Shown: positions 33,437 to 41,412, numbered from the stretch's first letter. The stretch is DNA of 53,202 nt from Chloracidobacterium sp. UBA3360 (GCA_002360555.1 DEQS01000067.1:5501-58702); one strand, 5' to 3'. Numbers and translations are program-made. The notes: generated from the sequence alone by a model not told the origin.

Positions 33437-33865
33437 CGGTTCGATGCGTCACGCTGACGGAGGAGAGGTTGGCTGCCACGCTTGACTCGAGCAGCAACTT
33501 GAAATAAAGTCTTGTCCGTTCCCAAGCAATATCCGAGAACATAAGTAGTTAAACAAGGGGTAAGGACTTTGTAGGTCTTTGACTTGATGTTATCTATTGA
33601 GCCGTCGCGTTCGCGTGCGGATGCGGCTAGGACGAATTTTTTCCCAAACATTCTTCGTCGCGGAGCGACGGTTTGACTGTAGCCGTGGGTTTCAACCCAC
33701 GGTAGGCTTGAACGAATCGTTCCCGTCGCGTCAGCGACGGCAGATATTCCCAAACCTCATCGTAGGGTTACGCTCGCTCACCCTGCCCTATTGTCTTTGT
33801 CACCTACGGCGACAGAAAGCCAAGAGGGGCGATGGCGAAGCCTTTTTGATGTATAATTCGCTGAG
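33437..33865. other. Non-coding spacer with a cluster of hairpin (REP-like) sequences
   Basis: No credible gene. From 33656 on there are four compact dyads: CGTCGCGGAGCGACG (33656-33670), CCGTGGGTTTCAACCCACGG (33683-33702), CCGTCGCGTCAGCGACGG (33723-33740), and AGGGTTACGCTCGCTCACCC (33763-33782). A long open frame on the minus strand here is only the translation of these hairpins. The first 200 bases of the spacer show nothing. Confidence 0.75.
33852..33857 (+). promoter_or_regulatory. Candidate -10 (TATAAT) directly before the toxin gene
   Basis: Perfect TATAAT ending eight bases before the ATG of the DUF4258 gene. A start site seven or so bases downstream would fall on or next to the ATG, giving a leaderless or nearly leaderless mRNA. 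No good -35 is seen. Confidence 0.45.
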
Positions 33866-34183
33866 ATGATAGACGCGATTCGTGAAAAGATTGCCAAAGG
33901 GCTATATGAATTTTCAAAACACGCTGTTGATCAGACCATCTTGAGGAACATTTCACTCGACGAGTTTCGCGAGTCATTTGCGAACGCGATCGTTATCGAA
34001 GATTATCCGAATGACAAATACGGGCCGAGTTGTCTGGTATTAGGATTTACTAAAAACGACCGGCCGATTCATGTACAATGTACATATGCCACGCGTGATC
34101 TGTTAAAAATAATCACGCTCTACGAGCCGGACGAGGATCTGTGGATCGACTTTCGCGAAAGGCGGGCCGCAAACGAGGGTTAG
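33866..34183 (+). CDS. DUF4258 family protein, putative toxin
   Basis: 105 residues, one DUF4258 domain: FSKHAVDQTILRNISLDEFRE, AIVIEDYPNDKYGPSCLVLG, PIHVQCTYATRDLLKIITLYEPDE and a final W-I-D-F-R. In many genomes DUF4258 proteins pair with a YgiT-like gene and are regarded as type II toxins of probable RNase type; the next gene, three bases on, fits that partner. The His of KHAVDQ and the HV of IHVQC are the conserved polar positions. Toxicity is inferred from the pairing only. It follows a hairpin-rich spacer. Confidence 0.8.
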   Translation: MIDAIREKIAKGLYEFSKHAVDQTILRNISLDEFRESFANAIVIEDYPNDKYGPSCLVLGFTKNDRPIHVQCTYATRDLLKIITLYEPDEDLWIDFRERRAANEG

Positions 34184-34186
34184 ACT

Positions 34187-34399
34187 ATGAAAGAAACGAT
34201 GAAAGAGACTAAGGTCACGTATACGCTCGAACGTGATGGAAAATTCTATATTATTGAAAACGTACCGGCAAGGGTTTCCAGTATTACGGGAGAAGAATTC
34301 TTCGCACCCGAGATCGTTGATCGAATTCAGCAAATAATCCTTACAGGCAAAACGCCCAAAAAGACCATCGAAACACCTATCTTTGAGTTTGCAGCGTAA
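34187..34399 (+). CDS. YgiT-like antitoxin lacking its zinc-finger cysteines
   Basis: 70 residues. The core KVTYTLERDGKFYIIENVPARV and GEEFFAPEIVDRIQQI match the YgiT-type antitoxin found beside DUF4258 genes. In that family a CxxC lies at the N-terminus and a second in V-C-x-x-C-G-E. Here the second pair reads VSSITGEEF, so Cys is replaced by Ser and Thr, and the N-terminal pair is also missing. The gene is intact, three bases after the toxin gene. It may neutralise without zinc. Whether a DNA-binding part is present is doubtful at this length. Confidence 0.75.
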   Translation: MKETMKETKVTYTLERDGKFYIIENVPARVSSITGEEFFAPEIVDRIQQIILTGKTPKKTIETPIFEFAA

Positions 34400-34471
34400 C
34401 GATCCCGCACGACGACTGACGTATTTTTCCGGTTTTGTTGCATTTTTCTGAGATCGTTATATTTTTCCGGT

Positions 34472-34510
34472 TTGGTCCACCTTGGTCCACCTGGTCCGGA
34501 CCGGACCAAG
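34472..34510. repeat. Short-word inverted repeat (TGGTCCACC/GGTCC family)
   Basis: TGGTCC words repeat at 34473, 34483 and 34492, followed by the reverse complement GGACCGGACCAAG. CTTGGTCC (34481-34488) and GGACCAAG (34503-34510) are exact complements. Just before it, TTTTTCCGGTTTTG and TTTTTCCGGTTTGG are near-duplicates. It lies between the antitoxin gene and the converging DUF2306 gene. Confidence 0.7.
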
Positions 34511-34541
34511 AAAACCGACAATGCATTACCTCGCGGCCTTT

Positions 34542-35258
34542 TTAGTTGCCTGAGGCATTGAACGCATTTAAGTCGCGAGCGATCTGAATACGTTTTTTAG
34601 CTTGGCGGGAGTAGTTCCAGATCAATAGCTCACCCACAATGAGGTTTGGCACCCAGCCGAGCCATGCGACCGCACGATAGACGTCCATCGGCGGCAGTTC
34701 GAATGAGTTTGTTATGCTCCATTTCCACGCCCTTAGAGTTAAGGCCGACAGGGTCAGAGCATAGCTTCGGATCATAAAATTGCGGTGAGCGATGTAATCG
34801 CCGTTTCGCGCTTTGACCAGAGCCAGCACCGTAAATGCGATCCACAGTATCGCGAGCGTGACAAAAGAGACCTTTGACGGCAATCCGCCGTTGGCATAAA
34901 ACCCCATCAGCAATCCCGCCGGGCCGGTGATCAAAACGACATCCGCAATATAAATAAACCCTAAAAACCGATGGACTTTGGGGTAATGATCGCGGATCCT
35001 GCCGGAAAACTGCGTAAAACCCGCAAGCAGCACCCAGAGGCTCATGTACACATGGACAAAAAATGCGATCCGCCAATGGTCGATGTCGATGTAACTCTGT
35101 TTGATGCGTAAGAATCCGACATCCAATTCGTACGGGATATATGCCGCCGTTATCCGGGCCATCAGGAAAGTAAAAAAGGCGAGTGTCAGCAAGAGTGCGA
35201 CGTAAAATAACGTACGTATATCGAATAACTGCTTGATTTTTAGTACAATATCGCTCAT
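34542..35258 (-). CDS. DUF2306 family integral membrane protein
   Basis: 238 residues from the ATG at 35258. Six or seven membrane helices, including IRTLFYVALLLTLAFFTFL, HWRIAFFVHVYMSLWVLLAGFTQF and VSFVTLAILWIAFTVLAL. HRFLGFIYIADVVLITGPAGLLM and the later AHRNFMIRSYALTLSALTLR are DUF2306 hallmarks with conserved His residues that could ligate heme. Function unknown. Its start codon overlaps that of the divergent YARHG gene within a single CATG, so promoters must lie in coding DNA or the true start is slightly downstream. Confidence 0.85.
   Translation of the reverse strand: MSDIVLKIKQLFDIRTLFYVALLLTLAFFTFLMARITAAYIPYELDVGFLRIKQSYIDIDHWRIAFFVHVYMSLWVLLAGFTQFSGRIRDHYPKVHRFLGFIYIADVVLITGPAGLLMGFYANGGLPSKVSFVTLAILWIAFTVLALVKARNGDYIAHRNFMIRSYALTLSALTLRAWKWSITNSFELPPMDVYRAVAWLGWVPNLIVGELLIWNYSRQAKKRIQIARDLNAFNASGN
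35244..35249 (+). promoter_or_regulatory. Candidate -10 (TACAAT) for the YARHG lipoprotein gene
   Basis: TACAAT ends seven bases before the ATG at 35257, inside the 5' end of the divergent gene. There is no Shine-Dalgarno before that ATG, so a leaderless transcript is plausible. No convincing -35. Confidence 0.35.
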
Positions 35259-36012
35259 GAAAAGAATTATCGTTTTACTGTCTGTCGCTATCGGTGTTAC
35301 CGGCTGCAATTTCCAAGCCGGAAAGGTAGCAGAAACTGCTGATACTAAGAATAATACCACCGTCGCCATCCCATCTGAGACACCACCGCCCTATACGCAG
35401 AGTGCAGCAGCAATACTTGGCTCGTACGTCGGGGCTTTTGGCGATAACAAGATCGCCATGCTGATCACCAAGGCGGATGGCAACACCATCTCAGGCCGCA
35501 CCATCGTCGGCGGCAACGACCGCCCGTTCGAAGGAACCCTTACGCTCGAAAACGGCGTGTACAAAGTCTCTGCCAAAGAGCCCGGCGACCACAAAGACGA
35601 TGGCGTTTTTAATTTCACTGTCTCAGCGACCAATGCAAACGAAGTCACCGGCACGTGGAAAGCAAACGACGTAGAGCGTCCGGAAAAGAGCTACAAACTG
35701 ACGCGAAAGAAATTTGAGTACAAGACAGATGTCGGCTTTTACCCACAGGCTTCGCAGCGTCTGCTAAAAGAATCTGACGTCGAGAATATGGTGAAAACTG
35801 ACCTGATGTTAATGCGTAACGAGATATTTGCCCGTCACGGGTTTTGCTTTATCAAAAAGGACATGCGTCAGCAGTTTGAGAACGAAGACTGGTATGTTCC
35901 GAACACCGTCGATATCCGCGGGTTGCTCACCGACATCGAAAAGAAAAACATCGCCCTCATCAAGCGTTACGAAAAATACGCCGAAGAGTATGGCGATGAA
36001 TACGGCCGATAG
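35257..36012 (+). CDS. Lipoprotein with C-terminal YARHG domain
   Basis: 251 residues from the ATG at 35257 (a TTG 24 bases upstream is possible). Signal peptide with lipobox VTGC (Cys17). Middle: a lipocalin-like beta domain (AAILGSYVGAFGDNKIAMLITKADGNTISG, VTGTWKAND). C-terminus: YARHG domain with MLMRNEIFARHGFCF, WYVPN and LLTDIEKKNIALIKRYEK, which is common in envelope proteins and may bind peptidoglycan or sugars. The function of YARHG is not established. It starts inside the divergent DUF2306 start codon and ends 12 bases before the converging oxidoreductase. Confidence 0.85.
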   Translation: MKRIIVLLSVAIGVTGCNFQAGKVAETADTKNNTTVAIPSETPPPYTQSAAAILGSYVGAFGDNKIAMLITKADGNTISGRTIVGGNDRPFEGTLTLENGVYKVSAKEPGDHKDDGVFNFTVSATNANEVTGTWKANDVERPEKSYKLTRKKFEYKTDVGFYPQASQRLLKESDVENMVKTDLMLMRNEIFARHGFCFIKKDMRQQFENEDWYVPNTVDIRGLLTDIEKKNIALIKRYEKYAEEYGDEYGR

Positions 36013-36024
36013 GCTGTTAATTAA

Positions 36025-36987
36025 TTAAGGCACTAAGACGATCTTGCCGAGAGCCTTACTTTCAATGACTTCGTGGTGAGCTGTGGCAGCTTCACCGAGC
36101 GAAAACTGACGGCTGACGATCGGGTTCAAAAACCCTTTCGTCAGCCCTTCGCATATAGCGGTGTGGATCTCATCACGGGCCGACTGCGGCGAGTTAAATA
36201 ACGACATACCGTAGATCGTCGCATCTTTGGTCATCGCAAGACGCGGGGTAAATTCTAGGCTCCCGCGATTGCCGACGACAGTGATCCGGCCAAACATTCC
36301 CAGCACTTGGAAATCCTGTTCGAGATTAGCGTTCGCAAGCATTTCGATAATGACATCGACTCCGTGCCCGCTGGCCGCACTCGCGATCTCGTCCATATAA
36401 TCTTCCTGCGAATGGTCAAAAACGGCATCGGCACCGCAATTGGCGACAAGCGTTTTGCCTTCGCTCGAGCTTGCCGTACCAAAAACTTTCAGGCCCGCAT
36501 TCTTTGCCCATTGTACGGCAGCGATGCCGACACCGCCCGACGCCCCGTGGATCAAAACCGTCTCGCCGCTGGTCGCATTGGCCTTTTGAAACAAAGCCCG
36601 ATAGCTCGTCGCATAGGGCGTCCAGACACCGGCCCCCTGCTCAAACGAAACATTGTCCGGCAAACGCCCAAGGTCGATCTCGTTGACAAGCGAATATTCG
36701 GCATACGTCCCGCTGATCGAATTTGCCGTGTAAACACGATCCCCAACTTTCCATTTCGTCACGCCATCACCGACCGCCTCAACAACTCCCGCCGCATCCT
36801 TTCCCGGCGTGTACGGCAACTTCGGAGCATGCGCGTGGATGCCCGTCCGCAAATACGTATCGACGGGATTAACACCCGCAGCATGAATCCGAACAAGCAC
36901 CTGTGTGCCATGCGGCTCAGGCGTTGGGACATCCTCGACCTGCATCACCTCAGGCGGGCCAAATTCTTTGACGACGATTGCTTTCAT
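36025..36987 (-). CDS. NADPH:quinone reductase (zeta-crystallin-like, MDR family)
   Basis: 320 residues, medium-chain dehydrogenase/reductase without zinc ligands. GroES-like N-terminal (HAAGVNPVDTYLRTG, YTPGKDAAGVVEAVGDGV) and a Rossmann part with VLIHGASGGVGIAAVQWAK (A-G-G-V-G coenzyme loop). Reduces quinones with NADPH in the zeta-crystallin subgroup; other enoyl reductases share the fold. It stands alone, followed on the other side by a short-word repeat. Confidence 0.9.
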   Translation of the reverse strand: MKAIVVKEFGPPEVMQVEDVPTPEPHGTQVLVRIHAAGVNPVDTYLRTGIHAHAPKLPYTPGKDAAGVVEAVGDGVTKWKVGDRVYTANSISGTYAEYSLVNEIDLGRLPDNVSFEQGAGVWTPYATSYRALFQKANATSGETVLIHGASGGVGIAAVQWAKNAGLKVFGTASSSEGKTLVANCGADAVFDHSQEDYMDEIASAASGHGVDVIIEMLANANLEQDFQVLGMFGRITVVGNRGSLEFTPRLAMTKDATIYGMSLFNSPQSARDEIHTAICEGLTKGFLNPIVSRQFSLGEAATAHHEVIESKALGKIVLVP

Positions 36988-37000
36988 AAAAACATTTTAC

Positions 37001-37063
37001 CCATGAAAAACGCGAAAGGCACGAAACCTGAGTCCGATTTCGTGCCTTTCGTAATTTTCGTGG
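37001..37063. repeat. Short-word inverted repeat (CACGAAAGGCACGAAA family)
   Basis: Left arm CCATGAAAAACGCGAAAGGC then ACGAAA (37001-37026), right arm TTTCGTGCCTTTCGTAATTT then TCGTGG (37038-37063). Same family as 19244-19313 and 43669-43722. Confidence 0.85.
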
Positions 37064-37088
37064 TCACCTTTTCTACGACGCGGTTTAA

Positions 37089-37400
37089 TTATCCGCAGCT
37101 TACAAACTCAGTTGCGACCCACGCATAACCCTTTTTCCAAGAGATCTTTGTCCAATCAACTCCATTTTTGGTTTGAATATCCCAAGCTTTAATATTTGAA
37201 CCGACATTAAGACTGCCGATAACTCGTCCGCCCGGGGTTGACCGAACGCGAAGAGGTACATCGTTGTTTCCGATTACGACACAATCGTCCTGCATCAAAA
37301 GCACCGGCTTGGCCGTTGTGCTTGCTGAGGCCGAACTCGGCAGGGCAAACGTGCCCAAAAACATCGCCACACCCAAAGTTGCTACTAGTAAAAATTTCAT
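37089..37400 (-). CDS. Secreted bacterial SH3-like domain protein
   Basis: 103 residues from the ATG at 37400, backed by AAGGAG eight bases upstream; the longer frame is rejected. Signal peptide 1-26 (LVATLGVAMFLGTFALPSSASA). The mature domain is SH3b-like: PLRVRSTPGGRVIGSLNVGSNIKAW, WTKISWKKGYAWVATEFV. Two Cys (in DDCVV and at the C-terminus) could form a disulfide. SH3b domains often bind cell-wall peptides. It is the last gene of the minus-strand envelope block. Confidence 0.85.
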   Translation of the reverse strand: MKFLLVATLGVAMFLGTFALPSSASASTTAKPVLLMQDDCVVIGNNDVPLRVRSTPGGRVIGSLNVGSNIKAWDIQTKNGVDWTKISWKKGYAWVATEFVSCG

Positions 37401-37422
37401 TGTTGTTCTCCTTTTGTTGTAT

Positions 37423-38706
37423 TTAGTTAGTCCTGTCAATGACCCAATACTGGCCCTTGTCCTCAGTCGATGCCTTTCGCATTTCGACGTAGTACTTGAA
37501 AAACGTAACTGCCTCGAGCGATTTACCGTCGCCTAAAAACTCGCTTGTGAGCCTAAAATATTCGCCCGAGACCGGGATCATCTTCCATTTTTGTCCCGAG
37601 TAATTGCCGCTCTGAGCCATTTTTACAAATTCTTTCTTTGCCGGATCGACGTCCAGCGACCGATTTTTCTTTTCGGTATCGTGTTGTTTCGTCGTGAGCG
37701 TAAAGAAATTACCGTCGGGCTTCATCAGCCAGATCTGGTTGCCGTACTTCCCCGCTTTGCCCATTTTCAGCTTGTCGAGAAACTCACCGCTATAGACAGC
37801 GTCGAGAGCATATCCGTCGCCGTATCGCTTGTTTACGATGTAAAATCCGCCGCCTTTTGCCGGGATCTTTTTCCAAAGCTGTCCCTCTTTGTTTCCCGAA
37901 TCTCGCATCCGCAAGAAACGGTAGGTTTCTTTGTAGTGCGTCAGAGCTTTCGAATCGCCGAGCCAGTTGTTGGTGATCTGATAACTGTCGCCCTCGATAT
38001 TCGTGATCGCCCAGAGTTGCCCGTCGTCTTCTGCCGATTCGTTGATACCGACATTAAAATCAACCTTGTCGTCGATGACCTCGAGCGATTCGGCATCGCC
38101 TGTCTCGCGGTTTACGAACCGATACGAATCCTCGACGCCCGAATCAGGCGTGATCTGCCACAGCTGTGTTTTGTCACCGTCAGCAACATTTACGAGCAGC
38201 CTGCCACCCTGAGGATCGAGTTCGACGACCTTTTTCTCCTCGCCTTTGTGCCGGTCGCCAAGCGTGTACGACCTGTTCGCCTGCTTTATGACAAGGAAAT
38301 TCATAGCGAGCAGAGCACCGCCAAATAGCACCAACGGTACCAAGATAATAACCATCATCCATCGCAGCACCTTTGATTTTTTCTTAGGCACATCAGCCGG
38401 TGGAACTGGTGCATGCACCTGTGCCGGCTGGCTCGAATACTGCGGCGGCGGCGGTTGCTGCTGCTGCTGATAGTATTGCTGTTGAGGCGGCGGCATCTGT
38501 TGCTGAGGCGGCGGCGGTTGCTGAGGCTGATATTGCTGCTGAGGTGGTTGCTGAGGCTGGCTCGGCTGCTGAGAAGGCCGACTTGGATAGTACAAAGTCG
38601 GGTCGTCCGGTGACGGAGGAGCGACCGGATCCGGCAACCTGTTTCCACATTCAGCGCAAAATCTATTGACCGCAACATTTGGTAATTTACAATTTGGACA
38701 GATCAT
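37423..38706 (-). CDS. Zinc-ribbon / Gln-Pro-rich / TM / double ricin-B-like lectin protein
   Basis: 427 residues. Order: N-terminal zinc ribbon (CPNCKLPN...FCAECG), a Pro/Gln tract (about 28-95, poly-Q and poly-P), one membrane helix (about 115-137, WMMVIILVPLVLFGGALLAMNFL), then about 290 residues outside the membrane. That part has six QxW repeats (TQLWQI, GQLWAI, GQLWKK, NQIWLM, GQKWKM, GQYWVI), the count of two beta-trefoils, with ALDA/SLEA strands between. Ricin-B lectins bind sugars, so glycan binding is likely but unproven. It is in an operon with the SH3 and lipoprotein genes. Confidence 0.8.
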   Translation of the reverse strand: MICPNCKLPNVAVNRFCAECGNRLPDPVAPPSPDDPTLYYPSRPSQQPSQPQQPPQQQYQPQQPPPPQQQMPPPQQQYYQQQQQPPPPQYSSQPAQVHAPVPPADVPKKKSKVLRWMMVIILVPLVLFGGALLAMNFLVIKQANRSYTLGDRHKGEEKKVVELDPQGGRLLVNVADGDKTQLWQITPDSGVEDSYRFVNRETGDAESLEVIDDKVDFNVGINESAEDDGQLWAITNIEGDSYQITNNWLGDSKALTHYKETYRFLRMRDSGNKEGQLWKKIPAKGGGFYIVNKRYGDGYALDAVYSGEFLDKLKMGKAGKYGNQIWLMKPDGNFFTLTTKQHDTEKKNRSLDVDPAKKEFVKMAQSGNYSGQKWKMIPVSGEYFRLTSEFLGDGKSLEAVTFFKYYVEMRKASTEDKGQYWVIDRTN

Positions 38707-38756
38707 AGCTCTTAATTAGTCTCGTTAAGTTCGTGCCGATCGGCGGACACAAGTGT

Positions 38757-38966
38757 CTACATTTGATCCTTCATCGTCTTTGGTTTCGTGACCTTTTTCT
38801 TTTGGTTCCGCTCCCAAGGCTCTGAGCCATAGAAGTTATATGTATCGGGATTGAACAGGTCCGACGCAGCCTGACAGCCGGTCGAAACGATCAATGTCCC
38901 TAGAACAACTGCCGTAAGAAGAGTGTTTTTGATCTTGCGCCTAGTTTTCATATTTGCCTTGACCAT
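38757..38966 (-). CDS. Small lipoprotein
   Basis: 69 residues. The first ATG (38966) overlaps the preceding stop in TAATG; a second ATG at 38951 is also possible. Signal peptide with lipobox VSTGC, then a mature stretch of only about 40 residues (QAASDLFNPDTYNFYGSEPW plus a Lys-rich tail). No known family. It is translationally coupled to the upstream lipoprotein gene, which supports it as a real gene. Confidence 0.7.
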   Translation of the reverse strand: MVKANMKTRRKIKNTLLTAVVLGTLIVSTGCQAASDLFNPDTYNFYGSEPWERNQKKKVTKPKTMKDQM

Positions 38967-39763
38967 TACTGATATGTCTCCGTGTTGCCGCTTGAATCCG
39001 TTAGATCCAACAAAGTATTGCCGTTTCGAAGTTTATACTTATAAGAATCGACGCTTCCGGAAACGGTGATCGTCAGCTTTCCGGGCGTTAGCGAAAAGGT
39101 TCCGTTGCCCGATCCACCGCCACTGAAGACATTGACCGCACCATTCCACCCGGAACTGGACTTTCTAACCCCCAAGAACTCAAGTTGTTCGCCTGGATTG
39201 GTGACGTTTGTCCAGATATGAGAAGCCAGAACATTGCCATCGTTTTGAGCGGTGGTGTTGGTCTTGCCCTTGGTCATCGTGACCTTGGTAGGTCCGTCGT
39301 CGATGTCTATCTGATTGCCGCCGTTTGAGACCTTGTACGCAACGATCGCGTTGATGCTTGCTGCATAAACATTTAATTCGATAGTTTTGTTCGGAAGGAC
39401 GACATAGTCGCCGATGACCGCGCTCGAAGCGTCGGTGATCTTCCCTTCGAGCTTTTGGTCTTTCTTAGTAGCGTAGGCGAACGTCCAGTTAAAAAAGCTC
39501 CCGCTGGAATTTACATCCCAAGTACCCTCAAAGGGATTTGAGTTGGTCGCGGCAGCGGCCGGAGCGGCGGCATTATTAGCTTGATTGCCTTGCAGTACAA
39601 CAACATCCTTAGAGCTTTCCTCCGTCATCGTGTCTGACGCCGGATCAGAACGTGAGGAGCGTGGCTTCTTTTCGCCGGCGCAACCGGTCAGCGGCAATGC
39701 GATGGCGAATGCCAGAAGTAAAAATAGGAAATGTTGATGTATTTTTGCGTTGTTCGTTTTCAT
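38966..39763 (-). CDS. Lipoprotein with lipocalin-like beta domain
   Basis: 265 residues from the ATG at 39763, preceded by a GGAG. Lipobox LPLTGC (Cys about 27). An Ala/Asn-rich linker (NQANNAAAPAAAATNSN) joins to a beta-sheet domain (NPFEGTWDVNSSGSFFNWTF, TIELNVYAASINAIVAYKVS, GTFSLTPGKLTITVSGSVDS). The FEGTW start recalls the VGRW/VGKW start of the neighbouring paralogues, so it may be a distant third copy. Function unknown. Confidence 0.75.
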   Translation of the reverse strand: MKTNNAKIHQHFLFLLLAFAIALPLTGCAGEKKPRSSRSDPASDTMTEESSKDVVVLQGNQANNAAAPAAAATNSNPFEGTWDVNSSGSFFNWTFAYATKKDQKLEGKITDASSAVIGDYVVLPNKTIELNVYAASINAIVAYKVSNGGNQIDIDDGPTKVTMTKGKTNTTAQNDGNVLASHIWTNVTNPGEQLEFLGVRKSSSGWNGAVNVFSGGGSGNGTFSLTPGKLTITVSGSVDSYKYKLRNGNTLLDLTDSSGNTETYQ

Positions 39764-39812
39764 TGTTCGTTTCTCCACAATTCTATGATCTATTACTCGA
39801 TCCGGTTCGCTT

Positions 39813-40547
39813 CTACTGGTCACGCTGCTCGACTCGAGGCGGGGTCGCTCTTGTTGGCGGCAAATTTTCGTTTGGAACTTCCTGTGTCTCGGCAGGAGCA
39901 GGTTGCTGTTTTGGACGCGAACCGGCACGCACCATCTTCGATGTGATTCCCTTGTTGCCGACAAAGGTTAGCGATTGTCCGTCTGCAGAGACCGTGACTT
40001 GCAGCGTTTTGTTCTCGACGCCGCCCGAGAAAAACCTGATCACGTCCTCGCGAGAAACGACGTATTTCGCGGGAGCCTCCTGCGTATCGTTGACGAAGAA
40101 GGTATAGGTTCCAACAAACGTCTCGCCTTCGGCCTTAGGCTGACCGAATTCGATCGCGACTAAGTCGTCCGTTACGGTCGTCGTTTCCCAACGCCCGACG
40201 ATCGCTTTCGCCTTTTTTTCGATCTCAGCGATCAAGGCGTTGTCATCGCCGTCGCCGACATCTGCCGCAGATGCTGTCTGCTGTGCCAAAATTCCATCCT
40301 CAACCGCTTCCTCTTCGGTCGCTTCTACCAGATCGGCTGAATTGGGATCGACCGGCCGATCTCCCGGATCGGACTCAAGATTTGGCTTCTCACGCTTAAC
40401 AAGCCTTAGCTGCTTTTTGGGCGCATTTTTTCCGGGATCGAAGAATACCGATATTTCACGGCATCCGGAAAGAACAGCCAAGAGAGCGAGAATGACCACC
40501 CACTTAATGGCGAAAATCGACATTTGTTGAAACTTTGTTCTAGACAT
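39813..40547 (-). CDS. Lipoprotein of a paralogous family (VGRW domain)
   Basis: 244 residues. Signal peptide with lipobox LSGC (Cys29). Acidic linker, then a domain AEIEKKAKAIVGRWETTTV...GETFVGTYTF...SREDVIRFFSGGVENKTLQV...SADGQSLTFV, and a Pro-rich tail. The domain aligns by eye with that of the next gene upstream (AEVEKKAQAFVGKWVTQVG...GDTFVILATA...SRDEWIKEID...SADGSRMAIN). Duplication within the operon is clear; function is not known. Confidence 0.75.
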   Translation of the reverse strand: MSRTKFQQMSIFAIKWVVILALLAVLSGCREISVFFDPGKNAPKKQLRLVKREKPNLESDPGDRPVDPNSADLVEATEEEAVEDGILAQQTASAADVGDGDDNALIAEIEKKAKAIVGRWETTTVTDDLVAIEFGQPKAEGETFVGTYTFFVNDTQEAPAKYVVSREDVIRFFSGGVENKTLQVTVSADGQSLTFVGNKGITSKMVRAGSRPKQQPAPAETQEVPNENLPPTRATPPRVEQRDQ

Positions 40548-40578
40548 AATTACAAGGATCCTACTCGGTTCTGAAAAA

Positions 40579-41412
40579 CTATTGGCACTTGGTCAAGCAC
40601 GATTGCTGTTTCGCTCTGCAGATCGATTCCGGGTCCGGATTTTGACGATAGTCCGCCATGCATTGGTCATAGACCTGATAGCATTTCTTATCGCAATTGA
40701 CAGGGTTCTTTTTCGGAGCCGACCCAGTCGTCGAACCTGACGTTTGGGCGTTAGGATCCACTTTGACAAATGTCATGGCCAAACCATCGGCTAAGTTAAT
40801 TGCCATCCTGCTACCGTCGGCAGAGGGATCAGCTTTGAATTTGGTTTCCTTACCAGTATTGTCGATCTCCTTTATCCATTCATCGCGGGAAAAGATGAGA
40901 GTTGACGCTACGTCTGCCTTTCCTTTTTGGGACGCGGTGGCAAGTATGACAAATGTGTCGCCCTGTTTGCTCGGTACGCCGTACGTGATAGTAAAGGTAT
41001 CCTTTCCCACTTGAGTTACCCATTTGCCGACAAATGCCTGAGCCTTCTTTTCTACTTCCGCTAGATCTGAGTTCGGAACTGCTGGTTTTGAGTTCGTCGA
41101 ATTACTCGCAGCAGGCACATCGGCTACAGTGTTGGCTGTATTCCTCGGTCTCGGTGTCGGAGTGGCTTCGCCCGCTGATGCATTGGAATTGTTTCGGTAA
41201 AGCATGAATCCGATCAGCCCCGCGATCACTAGCAAGGCTAATCCGCCAAATACCCACGGCAGTTTTGACCCCGAACTCGCAGGAGCAGACGCAACCATTT
41301 GAGGCGGCATCGGAGCGCTAGCCGCTCCACCGGCCATTGGGTTTTGGTACCCACATCGGACACAAAACTTAGCGGTTTCAGGATTCTGAGTTCCACATTC
41401 TGGACAAAACAT
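40579..41412 (-). CDS. Zinc-ribbon / TM protein with VGKW domain and Cys-rich tail
   Basis: 277 residues. N-terminal zinc ribbon CPECGTQNPETAKFCVRCG, membrane helix about 51-70 (LPWVFGGLALLVIAGLIGFML), Thr/Pro/Asn-rich linker, the VGKW domain shared with the next gene, and a C-terminal tail with six Cys in the symmetric spacing C-x3-C-x6-C-x13-C-x6-C-x3-C. That spacing fits two helices stapled by disulfides outside the membrane. Its N-terminal plan (cytoplasmic zinc ribbon then TM) matches the lectin protein downstream. Confidence 0.8.
   Translation of the reverse strand: MFCPECGTQNPETAKFCVRCGYQNPMAGGAASAPMPPQMVASAPASSGSKLPWVFGGLALLVIAGLIGFMLYRNNSNASAGEATPTPRPRNTANTVADVPAASNSTNSKPAVPNSDLAEVEKKAQAFVGKWVTQVGKDTFTITYGVPSKQGDTFVILATASQKGKADVASTLIFSRDEWIKEIDNTGKETKFKADPSADGSRMAINLADGLAMTFVKVDPNAQTSGSTTGSAPKKNPVNCDKKCYQVYDQCMADYRQNPDPESICRAKQQSCLTKCQ

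Noticed and set aside
33430..33753. 107-residue minus-strand open frame with WVETHGYSQT
   Set aside because: It is the translation of the REP-like hairpins (the CCGTGGGTTT dyad gives WVETHG); no ribosome site or domain.
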